This document shows, in pieces, positions 1 through 8,861 of a DNA stretch of 64,000 nt. Location of the stretch: the NCBI RefSeq assembly GCF_900112375.1, contig NZ_FOLS01000001.1:124001-188000 (forward strand), in the 5' to 3' direction. The position numbers and the translations under genes are program-made. The notes beneath the pieces were generated by a model. That model worked only from the letters and a program-made list of their open reading frames with translations. It was not told the origin of the DNA and made no database searches. Position 1 is the first letter of the stretch. Each line of letters opens with the position of its first letter. Source of the stretch: Pseudomonas citronellolis. GTDB lineage: Bacteria > Pseudomonadota > Gammaproteobacteria > Pseudomonadales > Pseudomonadaceae.

Positions 1-766
1 GGCCGTCGATTTCCTTGCGCCGCGCCAGCGCGCGGTCGATGTGCTGCAGCTGCAACAGGCCGAAGGCGGCGTTGATCTCGCTCATCTTGCCGTTGATGCC
101 GGGGGCCACCACCGTGGTTTCGTTGACGAAGCCGAAGTTCTTCAGGTGGCCGATGCGCCGGTAGGTCTTCTCGTCGGGGCAGATGATCGCCCCGCCCTCG
201 AAGGTGTTGAACACCTTGGTGGCGTGGAAGCTGAGCACGCTCAGGTCGCCATGGCGCAGGATGCTGCCGCCGGCGTCGCGCACCGAGAAGGCATGGGCCG
301 CGTCGTAGATGACCCGCAGGTTGTAGTTGTCGGCGATGGCCTGGATGGCCTCGACGTCGCTGGGGTTGCCGTAGCAGTGCACCGGCATGATCGCGGTGGT
401 CTGCGGGGTGATCGCCGCCTCGATCTTCGCCGGGTCCAGGCTGAACGTCTGCGGGTCGATGTCGACGAACACCGGGCGGATGCCGTTCCACAGCAGCGAA
501 TGGCCGGTGGCGACGAAGGAGTAAGGCGTGGTGATCACTTCCCCGGTGACGCGCAATGCCTGCAGGGCGGTGACCAGCGCCAGGGTGCCGTTGGCGAACA
601 GGGCGATGTGTTCGACGCCCAGGTACTCGCACAGCGCTTTCTCCAGCGCACGGTGCATGTCACCGCCATTGGTGAGGATGCCGCTGGCCCAGACCCGTTC
701 CAGGTAGGGCAGGAATTCTTCGAGGGGCGGCAGCAGGGGCCGGGTGACCGGGATGATCTTGGTCAT
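1..766 (-). CDS. DegT/DnrJ/EryC1/StrS-family sugar aminotransferase (3' end outside window)
   Basis: PLP-dependent aminotransferase of the nucleotide-sugar family (VioA/FdtB-like), expected to convert a dTDP- or UDP-keto-sugar to an amino sugar. About 255 residues are visible, starting MTKIIPVTRP. The cofactor-binding DAAHA segment lies near residue 155 and the Schiff-base lysine is about K184 in HATKVFNTFEGG. The start is an ATG with a GGGAG ribosome-binding site. The gene lies downstream of flgL on the same strand. In P. aeruginosa a-type strains the flagellin glycosylation island begins at this place with a VioA-like orfA, so a role in flagellin glycan synthesis is inferred from context. 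Family assignment is firm; the exact sugar is unknown. The gene is cut by the window edge. Confidence 0.88.
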   Translation of the reverse strand, partial: MTKIIPVTRPLLPPLEEFLPYLERVWASGILTNGGDMHRALEKALCEYLGVEHIALFANGTLALVTALQALRVTGEVITTPYSFVATGHSLLWNGIRPVFVDIDPQTFSLDPAKIEAAITPQTTAIMPVHCYGNPSDVEAIQAIADNYNLRVIYDAAHAFSVRDAGGSILRHGDLSVLSFHATKVFNTFEGGAIICPDEKTYRRIGHLKNFGFVNETTVVAPGINGKMSEINAAFGLLQLQHIDRALARRKEIDG

Positions 767-1236
767 GACTACTCCCTGCCGACCGACATCGGACAGACGC
801 AGCGACGGGAATACGACAGGGGGAAGTCGGGCTTCCCCTCGTATCCATCATTCATGCGGAGGCGGTTCGAAGACTCCTGGCCAATACCGGACCTGGCCGG
901 GGCTCCAGAGGGAATGATCGTGTTCGACATGCTGCATCTCTCCCCGCCTGCCGCTGCGGCAAGGTCTGGCGAAGGTTCCGAAAGCACTGGCGGTTGAGCT
1001 CCCGTAGGAATCCAGCCAGTGGACGGGGCGTCAATTCGCTGACTGAAAGAACCGCCCCGACAGGACCTCAGCAAATTGAATGCCATCTTCCGCGAAGGTG
1101 CGCGGGACGCGGCGTATGAGGGATTGGGGAAGGCTTGAAGCGCTGGCAGGAGAAGGCGGGAGGCAGCGGCAAGGGATTGCCGCCGAAGGAAACGCCGCGC
1201 GCCCTCCCACGGAAGACGCACGGCGATCGAGTAGGC
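767..1236. other. Intergenic region between flgL and the aminotransferase
   Basis: 470 bases without a credible gene. A 7-bp hairpin (GGGGAAG...CTTCCCC, 820-838) and short GGCAA/TTGCC (about 1166-1181) and TGCCGC/GCGGCA hairpins are present, none followed by a T-tract. I found no sigma-54 or sigma-28 promoter. Any promoter for the glycosylation gene should lie here. Confidence 0.5.
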
Positions 1237-2826
1237 TCAGAGCTTGTTGAACAGACTCAACTGGCTGACCCGGGCGAAGGCCGCCTGGGCCGCTTCGAGC
1301 ATGGTCTGCTGCAGCACCAGCTTGGAGGTGGCCTCGGCCATGTCGGTGTCGCGGATCGACGACTGGGTGGTGCTGTTGGTCAGGCTCAGGCTCTGGTTTT
1401 CCTGGCTGAGCACGTCGATGGTGTTCAACCGCGAGCCCACCGACGACTGCACGTTCATCACCTGGTTCATGCCGTTGTCGATGTTGGTCAGCGCCGAGGC
1501 CACCATGTTGCGGATGTTCAGCTGGGCCTGGGGATCGTCGGCGGTGGAGGCGCTCAGCGCAGTGCGCAGGTCGCCGATGGTGTTGAGGATGTTCTGCCGC
1601 TCCGGCGAGCTGGCGGTGACGCTGAACTGATCGCCGGCGGCCGGCGAGGCGCTGATCGAGAGGTCGACGCCGGCCACGCTGATGGTCTGCGGGAAGGTGC
1701 CGCCGAGGGTCCCGCTGGAGATCGGCGTGGCGCCCTGGCTGGCCGGCAGCGCGTAGACCTCGTAGTCGGTGGCGCTGGTGAACTTCAGCTGCACGCCGTT
1801 GGCCGGGAACTGGGTGGCGTAGGCGGTCTGGTTGCTGACCGTGCCGCTGGTGATCTGCGCGCCCGAGGTGTTGGTGGCGCTGCGCTTGATCGAGATGTCG
1901 TCGGGGGCCATGCCGAAGCTGAAGCTGTAGCCGCCGACCAGGCTGTCCATGTCGCTGGCGTCGTCGCTGCTGGGCAGCGAGACGTCGAGCTGGAACTGCG
2001 CGCCGCGGAAGCTGATGGCGTTGCTGTCCGCGGAGGTGGCGTCATAGGTGCCGTTGGTGTTGGCCTCGCTGGTGACGTCGTTGCCGTCCTTGTCGAGGAT
2101 CTGGTACTGGGTGCCGCTGAGCACGTTCAGGGTGTAGGGCGCGCCATCGCGGAAGCTGGCGTTGTAGGTGCTGTCGCTGGTCACCGTGCCCTGGGAGAGG
2201 AACGCCCGCTGCACGCCGTCGCTGTTCGGGTTGCTGCTCAGCGAACTGGTGGTGCGGCTGGCGTTGGCCGCCATCTCGAAGATGCTCCAGCCGTTGTCGC
2301 TGGTCGGCAGCAGCAGGTTGTCGGCGATCTGCAGGTTCAGCGAGCTCTGGTCGCCCTGGTAGCTGTAGGTGCCGTCGGCGTTCTGGATGAACGGCTGCAC
2401 CGTGCTCTTGCTGCCGGAGAACAGGTAGTTGCCGCTGGCGTCCTTGCTGTTCATCAGCGTCAGCAGTTGCTGCTGGATCTGCCCGAGCTGGTCGGCCAGG
2501 GCCTTGCGGTCGTCGTCGGTGAGGGAGCCGTCGCCGGCGCGTACCGCGACCTCGCGGGCCTGCTGCAGCACGTTGGTGATCGAGGACAGCACGCTCTCTT
2601 CCTGGTTCAGGGCGTTCTGCGCGGTGGTCATGTTACTGCTGTATTGCGTCAGCAGCGCCTGCTGCTGTTGCAGTTGCAGCAGGCGTGCGGCGCCGACGGG
2701 GTCGTCGGCGGGGGTCTGGATGCGCACACCGCTGGAAATCTGCTCCTGGGTCTTGGCCAGGCTGGCGTAGCCGCGGTTGTAGTTGTCGATGTTGGAACTG
2801 AAGATCTGCGGGGTGGAAATACGCAT
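1237..2826 (-). CDS. flgL: Flagellar hook-filament junction protein FlgL (HAP3)
   Basis: FlgL joins the hook-FlgK zone to the flagellin filament. The protein has 529 residues. The flagellin-like N-terminal coiled-coil is residues 1-120 (MRISTPQIFSSNIDN, then an SSGVRIQTPADDP segment) and the matching C-terminal helix ends SQLSLFNKL. The middle, about 130-420, is a variable Ser/Thr/Asp-rich region expected to be surface exposed. It is longer than E. coli FlgL (about 317) and longer than the P. aeruginosa protein as I recall it (about 440). The ATG at 2826 is preferred to the in-frame GTG one codon earlier. It is the last gene of the flgFGHIJKL run, 10 nt after flgK. Confidence 0.97.
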   Translation of the reverse strand: MRISTPQIFSSNIDNYNRGYASLAKTQEQISSGVRIQTPADDPVGAARLLQLQQQQALLTQYSSNMTTAQNALNQEESVLSSITNVLQQAREVAVRAGDGSLTDDDRKALADQLGQIQQQLLTLMNSKDASGNYLFSGSKSTVQPFIQNADGTYSYQGDQSSLNLQIADNLLLPTSDNGWSIFEMAANASRTTSSLSSNPNSDGVQRAFLSQGTVTSDSTYNASFRDGAPYTLNVLSGTQYQILDKDGNDVTSEANTNGTYDATSADSNAISFRGAQFQLDVSLPSSDDASDMDSLVGGYSFSFGMAPDDISIKRSATNTSGAQITSGTVSNQTAYATQFPANGVQLKFTSATDYEVYALPASQGATPISSGTLGGTFPQTISVAGVDLSISASPAAGDQFSVTASSPERQNILNTIGDLRTALSASTADDPQAQLNIRNMVASALTNIDNGMNQVMNVQSSVGSRLNTIDVLSQENQSLSLTNSTTQSSIRDTDMAEATSKLVLQQTMLEAAQAAFARVSQLSLFNKL

Positions 2827-2836
2827 CACGGCCGCC

Positions 2837-4843
2837 TCAGATGTTGTTGATCAGGGTGTCGAAGAGCGTCTGCGCGGTCTTGATGATCTGCGCGGAGGCC
2901 GTGTAGTACTGCTGGAACTTCACCAGGTTGGCCGCTTCCTCGTCGAGGTTGACCGCCGACAGCGAGTCGCGGGTGTTCTGCGCCTGGGTCAGCACCGCAT
3001 TGGTGGCGGTGGCGTCCAGCTGGGCCTGGTTGGCCTGGGCGCCGACGGTCTCGGTCAGGCTGCTGTAGGCGCCGGTCAGGCTCATGCCGCTGCCACTGCC
3101 GGTGCCGCTGCCCACGGTCTTGGCGCTCTGCAGGTCGATGAGCTTCTGCGCGTTGCCATTGTCGGCGTCGCCATCGGAATTGAAGGCGACGGTGAAGCTG
3201 TCGCCGCTGCCGGGGTAGCCGCCGATGCTGGTCTGGAAGCTGAACGACGGCGTGCCGGGCACGGTGACGCTGATGTCGTTGCTCTGCCCCGGCACTATGC
3301 TGCCGGTGCCCAGCGAGTTGCCGGCGGAATCGTAGATCGTGTAGCCCTGGGTGCCGTCGCCGGCGGCGGCGTCGAACACCAGCTTGACCGGCATGCCGGC
3401 CTTGATCGCCGCCGCCAGGTCGGCGCTGTTGCTGGCGTCGAGCTCGGTGGTCAGGCTGGTGCCGCTGATGGTGCCGCTGCCGATGTTGCCGGTGGTGGTG
3501 GTGGAGACCAGCGGCGAGGCCAGCGCCAGGCGGTTGGCGTCGGTCATCGCCACGGAGATGTCCGCCGCCGCGGTGCGCGTGGGGATCACCGTGAAGCGGT
3601 CGCCGGCCTGGATGGTGCCGACGCTCTGCTGGCTGAGGCTGAAGCCGTCGAACTCCTTGGGCGGATCGTCGGTGAGGTCGCCGCTGCCCATCACCTCGCC
3701 ATCGGACAGGCGCCTGACGGTGTAGCCGGTGGCCGAGGTGAAGGTCACCTCGTAGTCGCTGGTGGTCAGCGCGCTGCTGTCGTCGATGCTGACGTTGAGG
3801 TTGCCGGTGCCGCTGTTGAGGCCGTTGGCCAGGCTGCGGTTGCCGATCACGCTGGCGTCGTTGATGTCCTTGAACAGCGCGGCGCCGAAGTTGCCGTTGA
3901 GGTCCAGGCCCTGGGCCAACTGGCTGTTGAAGGTGTCGGCGAGGACGATGGCCATGCGCCCCAGTTCGTTCTGGGTGGTGTTCAGCACCTCGCTGCGGTA
4001 GCGCAGCAGGCCGCCCATCTGGCCGCCGGTGACCACCGAGGTGACGTCCACGGTCACGCCGCTGGAGCTGGAGTTCAGCGACAGGCTGTACTGCGACGGG
4101 TTGCTGGCGCTGGGCGCGGCGCTCAGGGTCGAGGCGTTGCTGCCCACCACCAGCGGCTGGCCGGAGCCCAGGTAGAGGTTGTAGCTGCTGCCCTGCTTGA
4201 CCACGCTGACGCCGATCATGTCCGACAGCTGCACCACCGCCTGGTCGCGCTTGTCCTGCAGGTCGTTGGCGCTGGCGCCGGCGGACTCGGCGGCGGTGAT
4301 CGCCTGGTTGTACTGGGCGATGGTCTTGGCCAGGTCGCTGACCTGCCCGGCCAGGCTGCTCATCTGGGTGTTGACGTAGCCGTTCTGGGTGCCCAGCTGG
4401 GTGGAGATGGAATTGAAGCGTTGCGCCAGGTTCTTCGCCTGGGTCAGCACCAGTTGCCGCGAGGCGGAGTCGGTCGGGGTGCCGGCCGCGGTCTGCAGCG
4501 AGGCGAAGAAGTTCTGCATCACCGAGGACAGGCCGGTGGTGCTGTCCGACAGCAGCGAGTCGACCTGGTTGACCTGGCTCAGGTAGGTCTGCGCATCGCT
4601 GTTCACCGCCGTCGCGCCGCGCAGCTGGTTGGCCAGGAACTCGCTGTACATCCGGCGCACGTCCTGCACCGTGGTGCCGGTGCCCACGTAGTAGCGCCCG
4701 GAGAACTGCGCTGCCGAACTGACCTGCATCGACTGCTGGCGGGTATAGCCGGCGGTGTCGACGTTGGTGATGTTGTTGCCGGTGGTGCTCAGCGCCGTTT
4801 GCGAGGCGTTGAGACCGGACAATCCTATGGATAACAGGCTCAT
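2837..4843 (-). CDS. flgK: Flagellar hook-associated protein FlgK (HAP1)
   Basis: FlgK is the first hook-filament junction protein and is exported through the flagellar type III system with FlgN as chaperone (flgN is at 16470). It has 668 residues. The flagellar rod/hook N-terminal motif starts MSLLSIGLSGLNASQTALST and includes NNITNVDTAGYTRQ. The C-terminal helical domain carries the conserved VNLDEEAANLVKFQQYYTAS stretch and ends FDTLINNI. The central part is the usual variable domain. It lies 10 nt upstream of flgL and is cotranscribed with it. Confidence 0.98.
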   Translation of the reverse strand: MSLLSIGLSGLNASQTALSTTGNNITNVDTAGYTRQQSMQVSSAAQFSGRYYVGTGTTVQDVRRMYSEFLANQLRGATAVNSDAQTYLSQVNQVDSLLSDSTTGLSSVMQNFFASLQTAAGTPTDSASRQLVLTQAKNLAQRFNSISTQLGTQNGYVNTQMSSLAGQVSDLAKTIAQYNQAITAAESAGASANDLQDKRDQAVVQLSDMIGVSVVKQGSSYNLYLGSGQPLVVGSNASTLSAAPSASNPSQYSLSLNSSSSGVTVDVTSVVTGGQMGGLLRYRSEVLNTTQNELGRMAIVLADTFNSQLAQGLDLNGNFGAALFKDINDASVIGNRSLANGLNSGTGNLNVSIDDSSALTTSDYEVTFTSATGYTVRRLSDGEVMGSGDLTDDPPKEFDGFSLSQQSVGTIQAGDRFTVIPTRTAAADISVAMTDANRLALASPLVSTTTTGNIGSGTISGTSLTTELDASNSADLAAAIKAGMPVKLVFDAAAGDGTQGYTIYDSAGNSLGTGSIVPGQSNDISVTVPGTPSFSFQTSIGGYPGSGDSFTVAFNSDGDADNGNAQKLIDLQSAKTVGSGTGSGSGMSLTGAYSSLTETVGAQANQAQLDATATNAVLTQAQNTRDSLSAVNLDEEAANLVKFQQYYTASAQIIKTAQTLFDTLINNI

Positions 4844-4869
4844 GGGCTTTCCTTAGAGCGTTCCATTCT

Positions 4870-6096
4870 TCAAAGCGTACGGGTCGGGGCGTCGGCCATG
4901 GCCACGGTCTGGTAGACCTGCACCTGCCTGGCGATCTGCGAGACCTTGCGCGCGTATTGCGGGTCGGTGGCGTAGCCGGCGCGCTGCAGCTCCTTCATGA
5001 ACTGCTCGGGGCGCGCGGCGGAGTCCAGGGCGCCCTGGTAGCGGTCGTTGTTCTGCAGGAAGCTGACGTAGTCTTGGAAGCTCTGCTCGAAGGAGTTGTA
5101 GGCACGGAACGAGGCCACTTCCTTCACCTGCTTGCCGTTCTCGTACTCGCTGGTGACCGCTCGCGCCGAGTCGCCCCTCCAGCTCGAACCGCTCTTGATG
5201 CCAAACAGGTTGTGGCTGCTGCTGCCGTCGCGCTGGGCGATCATCTTCTTGCCCCAGCCGGTTTCCAGCGCGGCCTGGGCCACCAGGTAGCGCGGGTCGA
5301 CGCCGATGCGCTTGGCCGCGCGTTCGGCCATGGGCAGCATGGTGGCGACGAAGTCGTCGGCCGAGGCGAACATGGACTTGCCCGGCTTGGTCGAGATGGC
5401 CGAGGTATCGGCGACGGCGGCGCTGCCGGCGGTATCGTCCTGGCGGGCGTAGCCCCTGCCGTTGCGCCAGTCGCCGCTGGCCAGCTGCGTCGGCTGGCTG
5501 GCGCTGGTGGCATTGGCGTCCGGCACTATGCCGGCGGCTATGCGCTTGGCCAGCGTGCCCGGCAGGGCCAGGCGCCGCGCGTTCAGCGCCTGGCGGTCGT
5601 CGCGGCCGGGCTCGGGCTGCGCCAGCGGCTTGCCGCTGGCGGACCACAGGCTCCTGGCCCGCTGCCGGTCCTGCCCCGCTACAGCCTGGGTGGCCTGGGT
5701 AGCCTGGGTGTCGGATTGCGCCTGCACCTGGGCGAAGGGGTTGTTGCCGGTGTGGCGCACGCCCTGCATCTTCTCCATCTGCTTGACCAGCACGTCGGCC
5801 AGGCCGATGCCGTGCCCCTCGCGCGCCAGGGACACCGACAGCTGGTGGTCGTACATGTCCTGGTACTGCTTGGCGGTCTCGCTGTTGAGCGGGTTGTCCT
5901 TGGCGAACACTTCGTTGGCCGAGCGCATCGACTTGAGCATCTCGTTGAGGAACAGCGACTCGAACTCCTGGGCCACCTTGCGGATGTTGCCCTGGCTGTT
6001 GCGGTCGCCGCTCTTCAGCTGGCTCAAGCGGTTGAGGTCGGTGTAGGCCTGGCTGTCGCTGGCGCTGGTGCCGGAGTTGAGCAGTCGTGCGTCCAT
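4870..6096 (-). CDS. flgJ: Flagellar rod-cap and peptidoglycan hydrolase FlgJ
   Basis: A two-domain periplasmic protein. Residues about 30-115 are the rod-cap domain (VAQEFESLFLNEMLKSMR). Residues about 240-400 are a GH73-type beta-N-acetylglucosaminidase that opens the cell wall for the rod, with the probable catalytic glutamate at about E278 in AALETGWGKK. The linker of roughly 120 residues between them is low-complexity and Gln/Ala/Arg-rich. At 408 residues it is close to the P. aeruginosa protein and longer than the enteric form. It starts with ATG 10 nt after flgI stops, within the flgF-L operon. Confidence 0.97.
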   Translation of the reverse strand: MDARLLNSGTSASDSQAYTDLNRLSQLKSGDRNSQGNIRKVAQEFESLFLNEMLKSMRSANEVFAKDNPLNSETAKQYQDMYDHQLSVSLAREGHGIGLADVLVKQMEKMQGVRHTGNNPFAQVQAQSDTQATQATQAVAGQDRQRARSLWSASGKPLAQPEPGRDDRQALNARRLALPGTLAKRIAAGIVPDANATSASQPTQLASGDWRNGRGYARQDDTAGSAAVADTSAISTKPGKSMFASADDFVATMLPMAERAAKRIGVDPRYLVAQAALETGWGKKMIAQRDGSSSHNLFGIKSGSSWRGDSARAVTSEYENGKQVKEVASFRAYNSFEQSFQDYVSFLQNNDRYQGALDSAARPEQFMKELQRAGYATDPQYARKVSQIARQVQVYQTVAMADAPTRTL

Positions 6097-6106
6097 GGCG
6101 GCGTCC

Positions 6107-7267
6107 TCAGATGACGATCAGCTCGGCCTGCAACGCGCCGGCCTGCTTGAGGGCTTCGAGAATGGCCATCAGGTCGCTGGGCGCCGCGCCCACCTGATTC
6201 ACCGCGCGGACGATCTCGTCCAGGGTGGTGCCGGGGCCGAACTTGAACATCGGCTTGGCTTCCTGCTCGGCGTTCACCCGCGAGCGCGGCACCACCGCGG
6301 TCTCGCCGTTGGAGAAGGGGCCGGGCTGGCTGACGATCGGGTCCTCGGTGATGGTCACGGTGAGGCTGCCGTGGGTGACGGCGGCCGGCGACACGCGCAC
6401 GTTCTGGCCGATGACGATGGTGCCGGTGCGCGAGTTGATGATGACCTTGGCCACCGCCTCGCCGGACTGGATCTCCAGGTTCTCCAGCACCGACATGTAG
6501 TCCACCCGCTGGTTCGGGTCCAGCGGCGCGCTGACGCGCACCGAGCCGCCGTCGATGGCCTGGGCCACGCCCGGGCCGAGCATGTCGTTGATGCGGTCGA
6601 CGATATGCTTGGCGGTGGTGAAGTCCGGACGGTTGAGGTTCAGCGTCAGGCTGTTGCCCTGGTCGAAGCCGCTCGGCACCGCGCGTTCGACGGTGGCGCC
6701 GGAGGGAATGCGCCCGGCCGACGGCACGTTGACGGTGATCTTCGAGCCGTCGCGGCCCTCGGCGTCGAAGCCGCCCACCACCAGGTTGCCCTGGGCGATG
6801 GCGTAGGTCTGGCCGTCGATGCCCTTGAGCTGGGTCATCAGCAGGCTGCCGCCGCGCAGGCTCTTGGCGTTGCCGATGGAGGAGATGGTCACGTCGATGG
6901 TCTGGCCCGGCTTGGCGAAGGGCGGCAGGTCGGCGTGCACCGACACCGCGGCGACGTTCTTCAGCTGCACGTTGCCGCTGCCGGCCGGCACCTTGATGCC
7001 GAACTGCGCCAGCATGTTGTTGAAGGTCTGCAGAGTGAAGGGCGTCTGCGTGGTCTGGTCGCCGGAGCCGTTGAGGCCGACCACCAGGCCGTAGCCGATC
7101 AGCTGGTTGCTGCGCACGCCCTGGATGCTGGCGATGTCCTTCAGGCGCTCGGCGTGGGCCGGCAGGCAGAGGAACAGGCACAGCAATGCCAGGCCGTAGG
7201 CGCGAGCTTGCTCGCGAACCCTTCCAGCGCCGATTTTCGCGAGCAGTCTCGCTCCTGTGAAAGCCAT
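6107..7267 (-). CDS. flgI: Flagellar P-ring protein FlgI with REP-derived signal-peptide N-region
   Basis: FlgI forms the periplasmic P-ring around the rod. The preprotein has 386 residues. Mature sequence begins [16 protein letters not shown] after a hydrophobic core [15 protein letters not shown], with likely Sec cleavage after AHA. It continues with [21 protein letters not shown], which is diagnostic for FlgI. The start ATG at 7267 follows GGGTGG and lies 12 nt after flgH ends. The stretch between start and hydrophobic core (residues about 3-24) is encoded by a REP doublet at 7196-7261, giving an unusually long basic N-region ([17 protein letters not shown]). No alternative ATG or GTG exists between it and the hydrophobic core. 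Confidence 0.96.
   Translation of the reverse strand: MAFTGARLLAKIGAGRVREQARAYGLALLCLFLCLPAHAERLKDIASIQGVRSNQLIGYGLVVGLNGSGDQTTQTPFTLQTFNNMLAQFGIKVPAGSGNVQLKNVAAVSVHADLPPFAKPGQTIDVTISSIGNAKSLRGGSLLMTQLKGIDGQTYAIAQGNLVVGGFDAEGRDGSKITVNVPSAGRIPSGATVERAVPSGFDQGNSLTLNLNRPDFTTAKHIVDRINDMLGPGVAQAIDGGSVRVSAPLDPNQRVDYMSVLENLEIQSGEAVAKVIINSRTGTIVIGQNVRVSPAAVTHGSLTVTITEDPIVSQPGPFSNGETAVVPRSRVNAEQEAKPMFKFGPGTTLDEIVRAVNQVGAAPSDLMAILEALKQAGALQAELIVI
7196..7261. repeat. REP doublet (family R1) inside the flgI signal-peptide coding sequence
   Basis: Two inverted arms. Arm 1 is 7196-7218 and matches the window's R1 consensus (GTAGGAGCGAGCTTGCTCG, then CGAA) with one mismatch in 23. Arm 2 is 7236-7261 and has about four mismatches in 26 to the reverse complement. 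The same doublet is intergenic at 20763, 42388, 50485 and 56983. Here both arms are translated in frame as part of flgI. Confidence 0.88.
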
Positions 7268-7278
7268 GTCGGCCACCC

Positions 7279-7971
7279 TCAGAACGGCCACAGCGGGCTG
7301 AGGAAGAAGCGGTCCAGCCAGCCCGGCTGGCTGGCGTCGGCGAAGGCGCCGGTGCCCGAGTAGGTGATGCGCGCATCCGCCACGCGGGTCGAGGACACGG
7401 TGTTGTCGGTGGCGATATCGTCGGCGCGGATCAGCCCGGCGATGCGCACCAGCTCGTTGCCGGTGTTCAGCGTCATCCACTTCTCGCCGCGCACGGCGAG
7501 GATGCCGTTGGGCATGACTTCGGCCACGGTCACGGTGATCGAGCCGGTCAGGCTGTTGCTCTGCCCCGCCGCGCTGTCGCCCTTGGTCTCGCGGTTGCCG
7601 CTGTACTCGGCGCTGAGGCTCAGGTCGCCGCTGCCGAAGGGGTTGTTGGTGGTGGCCTTGCTGCCGAACAGCGAGGTCAGCCCCATCTTGTTGCTGCTGT
7701 CCTTGGAGATGTCCGAGTTGGCCTTCTTGCTCGCCTGGGTCTTCTCGTTGAGGGTGATGGTGATGATGTCACCGATGCGGAAGGCCTTGCGGTCGCCGTA
7801 GAGGTTGTTTTCGAACCCGGCCTGGTAGATGGAACCGTTGTTCTGCGCCGCGGGCATGGGCGTGCGTGGCATGACCGGCGCGTAGTACGGGTCGTCCGGC
7901 TTCGGCGGAGGACTGACGCAACCGGCCAGCGCGGCGAGCGCCAGCAGCGGGAGAAGATGGGAACGGTTCAT
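7279..7971 (-). CDS. flgH: Flagellar L-ring lipoprotein FlgH
   Basis: FlgH forms the outer-membrane L-ring. It has 230 residues. The lipoprotein signal [18 protein letters not shown] has the lipobox LAGC with the lipidated cysteine at residue 18. The body carries the conserved [18 protein letters not shown] and the C-terminal [25 protein letters not shown] motifs. It is encoded between flgG and flgI in the same operon. Confidence 0.97.
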   Translation of the reverse strand: MNRSHLLPLLALAALAGCVSPPPKPDDPYYAPVMPRTPMPAAQNNGSIYQAGFENNLYGDRKAFRIGDIITITLNEKTQASKKANSDISKDSSNKMGLTSLFGSKATTNNPFGSGDLSLSAEYSGNRETKGDSAAGQSNSLTGSITVTVAEVMPNGILAVRGEKWMTLNTGNELVRIAGLIRADDIATDNTVSSTRVADARITYSGTGAFADASQPGWLDRFFLSPLWPF

Positions 7972-8029
7972 TGCAACTACCTCTCGGGGAGAGCCACTAA
8001 CTGGCGGGCCGCGGGGCCCGCGTCATGCA

Positions 8030-8815
8030 TCAAAGGTTCTGGGTGATGAAGGACAGCATCTGGTCGGCGGTGGAGATCACCTTGGAGTTCATCTCGTAGG
8101 CGCGCTGGGTGGTGATCATGTTGACCATCTCCTCCACCACGCTGACGTTGGAGTTCTCCAGGGTGTTCTGCTGCACGGTGCCGAGGCCGTTCAGGCCCGG
8201 GGTGCCGACCTGCGGCGCGCCGCTGGCGGCGGTTTCCAGGAACAGGTTGTTGCCGGTCGCCTGCAGGCCCGCCGGGTTGATGAAGTCGGCGGTCTGGATG
8301 TTGCCGATGATCTGCGGCTGCGAGTTGCCGGCCACGGTCACCGAGACGGTGCCGTCGTTGCCGACGGTGAAGGTCTGGGTTTCCGCCGGGACCACGATGG
8401 CCGGCTCCAGGGCGTTGCCGTTGGAGGTGACGATCTGGCCGTCGGAGTTCAGGTGGAAGCTGCCGTCGCGGGTGTAGGCGACGGTGCCGTCCGGGGTCAG
8501 CACCTGGAAGAAGCCGCGGCCGTTGACCGCCATGTCCAGCGGGTTGTCGGTGGTCTGCAGGCTGCCGGCGGTGAAGTTCTTCTGGGTGCCGACGATGCGC
8601 ACACCGGTACCCAGCTGCAGGCCCGAGGGCAGCTGGCTGTCCTGGGTCGACTGGGCGCCGGGCTGGCGCTTGATCTGGTACAGCAGGTCCTGGAACTCGG
8701 CGCGATCGCGCTTGAAGCCGGTGGTCGAGACGTTCGCCAGGTTGTTGGAAATGGTGGTCAGGTTCATGTCCTGGGCGGACAGGCCGGTCTTGCTGACCCA
8801 CAGTGCCGGAAGCAT
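8030..8815 (-). CDS. flgG: Flagellar distal rod protein FlgG
   Basis: FlgG builds the distal rod through the P and L rings. It has 261 residues, the usual length. The rod-family N-terminal motif (TTISNNLANVSTTGFKRDR) and C-terminal motif (NVSVVEEMVNMITTQRAYEMNSKVI, ending SFITQNL) are both complete. The start is ATG at 8815, 47 nt after flgF stops. Confidence 0.98.
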   Translation of the reverse strand: MLPALWVSKTGLSAQDMNLTTISNNLANVSTTGFKRDRAEFQDLLYQIKRQPGAQSTQDSQLPSGLQLGTGVRIVGTQKNFTAGSLQTTDNPLDMAVNGRGFFQVLTPDGTVAYTRDGSFHLNSDGQIVTSNGNALEPAIVVPAETQTFTVGNDGTVSVTVAGNSQPQIIGNIQTADFINPAGLQATGNNLFLETAASGAPQVGTPGLNGLGTVQQNTLENSNVSVVEEMVNMITTQRAYEMNSKVISTADQMLSFITQNL

Positions 8816-8861
8816 ATGTCTTCTCCTCGGGCGTCGGATTCATGACGCCTCGATCTGGTGA

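Noticed and set aside
41..997. Long plus-strand open frame at the left end
   Set aside because: It is an antisense shadow of the aminotransferase gene on the minus strand; the GC-rich third positions keep opposite frames open. No family similarity is visible.
769..1221. 150-codon minus-strand frame between flgL and the aminotransferase
   Set aside because: Composition is erratic (Arg/Ser/Pro mix), there is no good ribosome-binding site, and it overlaps several short inverted repeats. No recognisable domain.
6107..7480. Longer flgI reading frame starting at 7480
   Set aside because: The extra 71 codons are flgH read in another frame. The ATG at 7267 has a suitable site and immediately precedes the signal peptide.
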